Origin: Chromobacterium sp. IIBBL 290-4
Lineage (GTDB): Bacteria; Pseudomonadota; Gammaproteobacteria; Burkholderiales; Chromobacteriaceae
DNA: 64,000 bases
Assembly: GCF_024207115.1 (NCBI RefSeq)
Contig: NZ_CP100128.1
Coordinates: 2,728,001-2,792,000 of the forward strand
Direction: 5' to 3'
Positions 58,396 to 64,000 of this stretch are shown piece after piece; the stretch's first letter is position 1, and each line of letters starts with the position of its first letter. Made by a program: the position numbers and the translations under genes. The notes under the pieces are model-generated. The model was given only the letters and a program-made list of their open reading frames with translations, did not search any database and was not told the origin of the DNA.

Positions 58396-59487
58396 ATGGC
58401 CAAGCTGACTTTAAGCAATATCCGCAAGCAATATCCGGGTGGCGAACGCCGGGTATTGGAAGACATTTCGGTAGACATCGCCGACGGCGAGTTCGTGGTC
58501 ATCGTCGGCCCGTCCGGCTGCGGCAAGTCCACCTTGCTGCGCATGGTGGCCGGGCTGGAAAGCACCGAGGAGGGCGAGATCCGCATCGGCGAGCGCCTGG
58601 TCAACCTGCTGGAAGCCAAGGATCGAGACATCGCCATGGTGTTCCAGAACTATGCCCTCTATCCGCACATGACGGTGGCGGAGAACATGGGCTACGCGCT
58701 CAAGCTCAAAGGCTTGAGCAAGGCCGAGATCATGGAGCGGGTGCTGAAAGTGGCCACGGTGCTGGAGCTGGACAAGCTGCTGTCCCGCACGCCGCGCGAG
58801 CTGTCCGGCGGCCAGCGCCAGCGCGTGGCCATGGGCCGCGCCATCGTGCGCGAGCCGGCGGTGTTCCTGTTCGACGAGCCGCTGTCCAATCTGGACGCCA
58901 AGCTGCGCGGCCAGATGCGGCTGGAAATCCAGCGCCTGCATCGCCGCCTGGCCACCACCAGCCTGTACGTCACCCACGACCAGGTGGAGGCGATGACGCT
59001 GGCCGACCGCGTCATCGTGCTGAACAAGGGCCATGTGGAGCAGATAGGCGCGCCGGACGAGATTTACGACCGGCCAGCCACCACCTTCGTCGCCACCTTC
59101 ATGGGCTCGCCGGGGATGAATCTGTTCGACGCCGCCGTGGATGGTGAGGGCAGCCGCCTGCAACTGGGCGACGGCGTGTCTTTGCCATTGGCCGCGGCGA
59201 ATCCGGCGCTGGCCGGCCGCAAACTGACAGTGGGCATCCGCCCCGAGCATCTGCGCCTGGCCGGCGATGGCGAAGCGTCGTTGAGCCTGCGGGTGGACAG
59301 CATAGAGATGCTGGGCGCCGATAATTATGTCTACGGCCTGCTGGCCGGGCAGAATGTGGTGGCGCGGCTGGCCCATGGCCACCGGCCCGAGCCGGGCAGC
59401 CGGCTGGAAGTGACGGTGCGGCCGGAGTGGCTGCACCTGTTTGACGCGGAAACACAAGGGAGAATCGCATATGCCGCAGCAGAATAA
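58396..59487 (+). CDS. ugpC: sn-Glycerol-3-phosphate ABC transporter ATP-binding protein
   Basis: ATPase subunit of 363 residues. Walker [10 protein letters not shown] (~36-44), Q-loop [10 protein letters not shown], signature [17 protein letters not shown], Walker [13 protein letters not shown] and the switch His in [15 protein letters not shown] are present; a C-terminal MalK-type regulatory (TOBE) domain occupies ~235-355. It overlaps ugpQ by 17 bases. Confidence 0.95.
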   Translation: MAKLTLSNIRKQYPGGERRVLEDISVDIADGEFVVIVGPSGCGKSTLLRMVAGLESTEEGEIRIGERLVNLLEAKDRDIAMVFQNYALYPHMTVAENMGYALKLKGLSKAEIMERVLKVATVLELDKLLSRTPRELSGGQRQRVAMGRAIVREPAVFLFDEPLSNLDAKLRGQMRLEIQRLHRRLATTSLYVTHDQVEAMTLADRVIVLNKGHVEQIGAPDEIYDRPATTFVATFMGSPGMNLFDAAVDGEGSRLQLGDGVSLPLAAANPALAGRKLTVGIRPEHLRLAGDGEASLSLRVDSIEMLGADNYVYGLLAGQNVVARLAHGHRPEPGSRLEVTVRPEWLHLFDAETQGRIAYAAAE

Positions 59488-60238
59488 GCAAGCCTGGCCG
59501 TATCCAGAGGCGGTCGCCCACCGCGGCGGCGGCACGCTGGCGCCGGAAAACACCATCGCCGGCTTCCGCGAAGGCGTGCGTTACGGCTATCGCGGAGCCG
59601 AGTGCGACGTCAAGCTGTCGGCCGACAATGTCTGCTTCCTGCTGCACGACGACACCGTGGACCGCACCAGCAACGGCAAGGGCGAGGCCAAGCTGAAAAC
59701 CATGGCCGAGCTGTCGCAACTGGACGCCGGCGGCTGGAAAGGCGCGGCCTATGCCGGCGAAGCGCTGCCGACGCTGGACAATGTGGCGGCCTATTGCCGG
59801 GCGCAGAACATGCTGCTGAATATCGAAATCAAGCCCTGCCCGGGACGTTTCGAGGAGACCGGCCGCATCGTCGCGCAGGAAACGGCGCGGCTGTGGCAGG
59901 GCGCGCTTGTGCTGCCGCTGCTGTCTTCGTTCGAGATAGACGCGCTGCGCGCCGCCAAGGCCGCCGTGCCGGCGCTGCCGCGCGCCTTCCTGTGCGAGGA
60001 GCTTCCGGCCGATTGGCGCGCCATTCTGGAGGAGCTGGACTGCGTGGCCTTGCACTGCGACCATAAAACGCTGACCGAGGCGCTGGCGCGCGAGGTCAAG
60101 CAGGCTGGCTATCAGCTGCTGTGCTACACCGTCAACGAGCTGGCGCGCGCCAAGACGCTGCGCGAGTGGGGCGTGGACAGCGTCTGCACCGACCGCGTCG
60201 ATCTGTTGGCGCCGCAGCGACCCTTATTGGAGCAATAA
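59471..60238 (+). CDS. ugpQ: Glycerophosphodiester phosphodiesterase, cytosolic
   Basis: Hydrolyses imported glycerophosphodiesters to glycerol 3-phosphate and an alcohol. The 255-residue protein has the GDPD motif [49 protein letters not shown] and the metal ligand in NIEIKP. There is no signal peptide, so it acts inside the cell like UgpQ rather than GlpQ. The ATG at 59471 follows AGGGAGA and lies inside the end of ugpC. Confidence 0.95.
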   Translation: MPQQNKQAWPYPEAVAHRGGGTLAPENTIAGFREGVRYGYRGAECDVKLSADNVCFLLHDDTVDRTSNGKGEAKLKTMAELSQLDAGGWKGAAYAGEALPTLDNVAAYCRAQNMLLNIEIKPCPGRFEETGRIVAQETARLWQGALVLPLLSSFEIDALRAAKAAVPALPRAFLCEELPADWRAILEELDCVALHCDHKTLTEALAREVKQAGYQLLCYTVNELARAKTLREWGVDSVCTDRVDLLAPQRPLLEQ

Positions 60239-60248
60239 GCGAAACAAT

Positions 60249-60518
60249 ATGAATGGGCAAATGATTGAATGGCTGGGCCTGCTGGCGGGCTGTCTGACTA
60301 CGATCTCTTTCTTGCCGCAGGTGCTGCGGGTGTGGCGCACGCGGTCGGTGGACGACATCTCGCTGGGCATGTATCTGCTGTTCGTCGCCGGCGTCGCCTT
60401 GTGGCTGACTTATGGTTTGCTGTCGCACGCGCTGCCGGTGATCGTCGCCAATGGCGTGACGCTGGTGTTGTCCGGCTCGGTGCTGGCGATGAAGCTGCGT
60501 TACCGCCGGCGGGGCTAG
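60249..60518 (+). CDS. SemiSWEET sugar transporter
   Basis: An 89-residue protein with three membrane spans and the PQ-loop motif FLPQVLRVWRTRSVDDIS, the hallmark of bacterial SemiSWEETs, which work as dimers and move small sugars. Residues WLTYGLLSHALPVIVANGVTLVLS form the second and third spans, with a substrate-site Asn in VIVANG. It starts 11 bases after ugpQ, so it probably belongs to the ugp transcript. Its substrate is not known. Confidence 0.9.
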   Translation: MNGQMIEWLGLLAGCLTTISFLPQVLRVWRTRSVDDISLGMYLLFVAGVALWLTYGLLSHALPVIVANGVTLVLSGSVLAMKLRYRRRG

Positions 60519-60539
60519 CCAAGCCGGCTGATGGAATGC

Positions 60540-60568
60540 AAAATCCGCTGCGAGCCAGCGGGTTTTGT
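60540..60568. terminator. Terminator between the SemiSWEET and chemoreceptor genes
   Basis: AAAATCCGCTG / CAGCGGGTTTT stem with one G-T pair around CGAGC, followed by GTTTT; it can serve both convergent genes. Confidence 0.7.
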
Positions 60569-60584
60569 TTTGTCGAGCGGGCGC

Positions 60585-62600
60585 TCAGACGGTGAAGCGG
60601 GTAGCCACGCCCATCAGCCGTTGCGAGATCGACTGCAGCTCGCTGGCGGTGGCGACGCTGTCCTTTACCGCCTGGGTGTTCTGCTCGGACATTCTCGACA
60701 CCTGCTCCACATTCTGCGCCAGCAATTGGCTGGCCGAGCTTTGCTCCTGCAGCGAGGTCATGATCTGGGTGATGCTGCTGGTCACATCCTCCACGCAATG
60801 GCGGATATTGTGCATGCTGTCGCCGGCCGCCTGGGTGCGTTGCTGCCCGGCCATGATGGCTTGCATGCCCACTTGCATGCTGCTGGTGCCTTTCTGCGCC
60901 GCGTTCTGGATGGCGCAGACGATGGTGCTGATCTCGGTGGTGGACAAGGCGGTGCGCTCCGCCAGTTTTCTCACCTCGTCGGCCACCACGGCGAAGCCGC
61001 GGCCCATTTCGCCGGCGCGGGCCGCTTCGATGGCGGCGTTCAGCGCCAAGAGATTGGTCTGGTCGGCCACGTCGCGGATCACATCGACGATGCCGGCGAT
61101 GGTTTGCGATTGCTGGCTCAAATCGTTGATGGTGTCCGATACCGACGACACGTCGCGGACGATGCCGTCCATGCTGGCCGAGGTGGCGTCTATCACCTTG
61201 TCGCCGTCGTCGGACTGGTCCGCGGCGTTGCGCGACAGCTTGCGGGCATGCTCGGACTGTTCGGCGCTGACCGACAGGCTGGTGCTCAGCTCTTCTATCG
61301 AAGCCGCCATGCTGGAGGCCGCCTCATGCTGCCGGGCGCTGCTGTCGGCTATGCTTTGCGAGCTCTGCGCCATCTCGTCCGCGGCCTGGTTCACTTCGCG
61401 CGCGGTTTCCACCATTTGCGAGACGGTGTCCCTGAGCTGGCTGCGCATCTGGCTGATCGTGGCCAGCAAGCTGCTTTCATCCCTGTCGCGCAGCTCTATC
61501 CGCGTGTCCAGCCGCCCGGAGGCGATTTGCGCCACCACTTCCTGCACATAGAAGGGCTCGCCGCCCAGCTGCAGGGTGATGGACAGATACAGCTGATGGA
61601 ACAGGAAGATGGCGGCCAGCATGGCGATGACGCCGATGACGATATAGCGGTTGCGCTGTCCGGCGATGCGGTCTATCCGCTCCTGCAAGAGCTGGTCCAG
61701 CTGCTTCAGGCCGACGGCGATATAGGCGGAAACGGCTTGCGCGCTTTGCGCGCTATGGCCGGAAATTTTCAGGCCGCTGGCGCCGGTTTTGCCGGCTACG
61801 GCGTCATCGATGGATGCGCCGTGGCTTTTCTGGATGTCGGCCAACTGCGCGCCAAGCGGCGCCAGCTCATTCTTCAAGGCGCTGTTGTAAGCCACCGCTT
61901 TGCCGATGTCGCTGGCCAGGCCGTCGCTCATCTCCGCTATCAGCGGCCGCAGCTCGACCAGGCGGTCGCGCTGGGCGGGATCCAGGGCTTGGTTGGCCGA
62001 AGGCAGCGCGGCGATGGCGTTGGCTTCGCCTATGTGCGAGATCAGCGTGGTGAGCTTGCTGGTGGCGGCATCCATCAAATAATAGCTGTCGATGTCGGGG
62101 TCCAGCGTCAGGTTGGAGTTGTCGCTGATCACGCCGATCAGATTGTTCAGCTTGTCGCTGAAGTCGCCGTAGGCGGCGATGCGTTGCGCCGCTTTCTGGG
62201 CGCCGCCCTGCCGCAGTTTGTCCCATGAGGCGCTGGCGTCTTTCCAGGCGCTGTCGCTGGCGAGGTCGGCGCCGATCTTGTCATTGGCCGCTTTCAGCGC
62301 CTGCCATTGCGATTCCAGCTGCTGGGCCGCGGCCGGCAGGGCGCTTTTGGCCTGGGCGTCGCCCAGCGCGGCCAGCACGGCGGTTTCCTGAGTTTGCTGG
62401 TTTTGCGCCAGCAGGCCGGTCAGGGGCTGCATATAAGCCACGCCGACCCTTTCCTTGGCGGTGGACTCGATATTGTCCTGATTGCTGCGATACAGGCCGT
62501 ATACCAGATAAAGCAGCGCGATGGCGATAACCAGGCCGATCAGGGCGAAACGCTTGGGGTAGCTAAGGCGCTGCATCAGGCGGACGATGGGGGTGGTCAT
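60585..62600 (-). CDS. Methyl-accepting chemotaxis protein
   Basis: Membrane chemoreceptor of 671 residues. TM1 is near 17-37 ([21 protein letters not shown]), then a large periplasmic, mainly helical sensor (~40-330) of the four-helix or longer type, TM2 near 335-350 ([17 protein letters not shown]), a HAMP-like segment and a cytosolic signalling domain with the strictly conserved tip [26 protein letters not shown]. It lacks a C-terminal CheR/CheB-tethering pentapeptide. AAGGAG precedes the ATG at 62600; an upstream in-frame start at 62672 is less likely. The ligand is unknown. Confidence 0.9.
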   Translation of the reverse strand: MTTPIVRLMQRLSYPKRFALIGLVIAIALLYLVYGLYRSNQDNIESTAKERVGVAYMQPLTGLLAQNQQTQETAVLAALGDAQAKSALPAAAQQLESQWQALKAANDKIGADLASDSAWKDASASWDKLRQGGAQKAAQRIAAYGDFSDKLNNLIGVISDNSNLTLDPDIDSYYLMDAATSKLTTLISHIGEANAIAALPSANQALDPAQRDRLVELRPLIAEMSDGLASDIGKAVAYNSALKNELAPLGAQLADIQKSHGASIDDAVAGKTGASGLKISGHSAQSAQAVSAYIAVGLKQLDQLLQERIDRIAGQRNRYIVIGVIAMLAAIFLFHQLYLSITLQLGGEPFYVQEVVAQIASGRLDTRIELRDRDESSLLATISQMRSQLRDTVSQMVETAREVNQAADEMAQSSQSIADSSARQHEAASSMAASIEELSTSLSVSAEQSEHARKLSRNAADQSDDGDKVIDATSASMDGIVRDVSSVSDTINDLSQQSQTIAGIVDVIRDVADQTNLLALNAAIEAARAGEMGRGFAVVADEVRKLAERTALSTTEISTIVCAIQNAAQKGTSSMQVGMQAIMAGQQRTQAAGDSMHNIRHCVEDVTSSITQIMTSLQEQSSASQLLAQNVEQVSRMSEQNTQAVKDSVATASELQSISQRLMGVATRFTV

Positions 62601-62666
62601 GGCAGGCTCCTTCCAGCGGCTAGTCCTTCGCCGCAACCGGAATGATGCGAAGCAAGGTGATTCGCT

Positions 62667-62685
62667 ATTCACTGTATGAGTGAAT
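62667..62685. promoter_or_regulatory. Palindrome upstream of the chemoreceptor gene
   Basis: ATTCACT-GTATG-AGTGAAT, perfect seven-base arms, 67 bases upstream of the start; a candidate operator. Confidence 0.4.
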
Positions 62686-62786
62686 TTGCTTAAGGCAAGA
62701 GAAAATCATATCGCGCCGGATAATGGCGAATTTTTGCCATATTCCGGTAGAACGCGCGCGGAGCGGCCAAGTGAAGGCGGGAAGGC

Positions 62787-62812
62787 GCCAGCCGGCGGGA
62801 AGGCCGGCTGGC
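62787..62812 (-). terminator. Terminator-like hairpin after hemN
   Basis: GCCAGCCGGC-GGGAAG-GCCGGCTGGC, perfect 10-bp stem ten bases past the hemN stop. It lacks a T tract, so its strength as a terminator is uncertain. Confidence 0.5.
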
Positions 62813-62821
62813 TGGGGAGGC

Positions 62822-64000
62822 TTAGATCGTTTTGGAGTAGCGCGCGTGGGTTTGGCGCTCGCGCAGATGGCGATCGAATAGCATGGCGATATTGCGGATC
62901 AGGAAGCGGCCTTTGGGCATCACCATCAGGAAGTCGCCGTCGAAGTCGAGCAGGCCTTCTTGCTGGAATTCGCGGATCTTGGGCATCTCGGCGGCGAAGT
63001 ACTGCGCGAAATTGATGCCGTGGATTTCCTCAAGCGCCTCCACCGACAAGGCGAACCGGCACATCAGGCTCTGGATGATGGTTCTGCGCAACACATCGTC
63101 GCTATCCAGCGTCAGGCCCCTGGCCACCGGCAAACGGCCTTGGTCGAGCGCGGCGTAATAGTCTTCCAGCGTTTTTTCATTCTGGCTGTAACAGGAGCCG
63201 ACCTTGCCGATGGAGGACACGCCGAAACCCAGCATGTCGCAGTCGGCATGCGTGGAGTAGCCCTGGAAATTGCGCTGCAGCCGGCCCTGGCGGAGCGCTA
63301 CGGCCAATTCGTCGTCCGGTTTGGCGAAGTGATCCATGCCGATGAAGACATAGCCGGCATCGGTCAGCATCTTCACCGCGTCTTGCAGGATATCCAGCTT
63401 GACCGAGGTAGAGGGCAGCTCCGACTCATTGATGCGCCGCTGCGGCATGAACACGGTGGGCAAGTGAGCGTAGTTGTACAGCGCCAGGCGATCCGGAGAG
63501 AGGTTGAGCGCGGTTTCCAAGGTCTGCAGCATGCTGTCGCGGGTTTGCAGCGGCAAGCCGTAAATCAGGTCCAGGCTGACCGATTTGATCCCGGCTTCGC
63601 GGCCCGCTTCAATCACCTGGCGGGTCTCTTCCTCGCTTTGCACCCGGTTCACAGCCAGCTGCACTTCGGGGTTGAAATCCTGCACGCCGACGCTGATTCG
63701 GTTGAAGCCATATTCTGCCAGCCGGAACATGGTTTCACGTTCTACCTTGCGCGGATCTATCTCAATGGAATATTCTCCGTCACTCATGAATTCGAAATGG
63801 GTCTTCAGAATGCCCATTAGTCTTTCGAGCTGAGCGTCGGACAAAAAGGTGGGCGTGCCGCCGCCAAAGTGCAGCTGGATGGCCTTTTCCCTGCCGCCCA
63901 GTTGTTCGGCGACCAGCGAGATTTCCTTCTCCAGGTAGTCCAGGTAGCGGTCGGCTTTGGACTTGTCTTTGGTGATGATTTTGTTGCAGGCGCAGTAGTA
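62822..64000 (-). CDS. hemN: Oxygen-independent coproporphyrinogen III oxidase, 5' end outside the window
   Basis: Radical SAM enzyme of anaerobic haem synthesis. The visible 392 residues begin YYCACNKIITKD, the end of the HemN-specific cysteine motif, and continue with LHFGGGTPTFLSD, SIEIDPRKVERE, FNRISVGVQDFN, DLIYGLPLQT, FNYAHLPT-like YNYAHLPTVFMPQR, FIGMDHFAKPDDELAVA and RNFQGYSTHADCD, all aligning with E. coli HemN. The N-terminus and the rest of the Fe-S motif lie beyond base 64000. Confidence 0.95.
   Translation of the reverse strand, partial: YYCACNKIITKDKSKADRYLDYLEKEISLVAEQLGGREKAIQLHFGGGTPTFLSDAQLERLMGILKTHFEFMSDGEYSIEIDPRKVERETMFRLAEYGFNRISVGVQDFNPEVQLAVNRVQSEEETRQVIEAGREAGIKSVSLDLIYGLPLQTRDSMLQTLETALNLSPDRLALYNYAHLPTVFMPQRRINESELPSTSVKLDILQDAVKMLTDAGYVFIGMDHFAKPDDELAVALRQGRLQRNFQGYSTHADCDMLGFGVSSIGKVGSCYSQNEKTLEDYYAALDQGRLPVARGLTLDSDDVLRRTIIQSLMCRFALSVEALEEIHGINFAQYFAAEMPKIREFQQEGLLDFDGDFLMVMPKGRFLIRNIAMLFDRHLRERQTHARYSKTI

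Overview
This is a GC-rich (low-to-mid 60s percent by eye), gene-dense bacterial chromosome segment. The order surE-pcm-nlpD-rpoS, a monomeric isocitrate dehydrogenase, a deoCABD operon, CheR and a methyl-accepting chemotaxis protein, an ErpA next to argC, and the general protein similarity point to a motile betaproteobacterium of the Neisseriales, most like Chromobacterium or a close relative. The genus is an inference from remembered protein families; no search was run. About 60 protein genes are present. Most are core genes. There is no prophage, insertion sequence, CRISPR array, tRNA or rRNA that I can support.

Layout. 1-5.4 kb (minus strand): a truncated Tpx-like protein that has lost the peroxidatic Cys, dctA, a MarC-family membrane protein, and an RlmL-type 23S rRNA methyltransferase carrying a very unusual ~500-residue repetitive, charged N-terminal arm. 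5.4-13.3 kb (plus): mutY, relA, and the deoCABD nucleoside-salvage operon behind a promoter with a palindrome in its spacer. 13.3-16.3 kb: a candidate ~100-nt small RNA with anti-Shine-Dalgarno motifs, then rplM-rpsI, argC and erpA. 16.3-21 kb: cheR, dadA, a truncated haemoglobin, a small exported protein, folB, plsY, lepB. 21-26 kb: a histone-deacetylase-fold enzyme divergent from a MoxR ATPase-DUF58-transglutaminase operon. 26-30.6 kb (minus): the surE-pcm-nlpD-rpoS stationary-phase cluster and nadA. 30.8-38 kb (plus): a zinc-type CDF exporter translationally coupled to a Pat-type protein acyltransferase, then the rpsP-rimM-trmD-rplS operon, ogt and xerD. 38-43.8 kb: clpSA, a cold-shock protein, a GNAT acetyltransferase, an MdtH-like exporter broken by an in-frame TGA, and its divergent LysR regulator. 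43.9-50.4 kb: icd, rluE, an unrecognised 139-residue protein and mutS. 50.5-55 kb: a glycerate kinase and a GbsR/MarR regulator-cydAB (cytochrome bd) operon with an FNR-type box. 55-60.5 kb: ugpB-AEC-Q (glycerol-3-phosphate and glycerophosphodiester uptake) behind a Pho box, ending in a SemiSWEET gene. 60.5-64 kb (minus): a chemoreceptor and the 3' part of hemN.

The best candidates for something not described are the intergenic small RNA at about 13436-13539 (promoter with operator-like palindrome, C-rich anti-SD loops, strong terminator) and the tandem-repeat disordered arm of the rRNA methyltransferase (3983-5005). Regulatory palindromes at deo, argC, cyd, nadA, mdtH/LysR and the chemoreceptor gene are read directly from the sequence; their regulators are not known.
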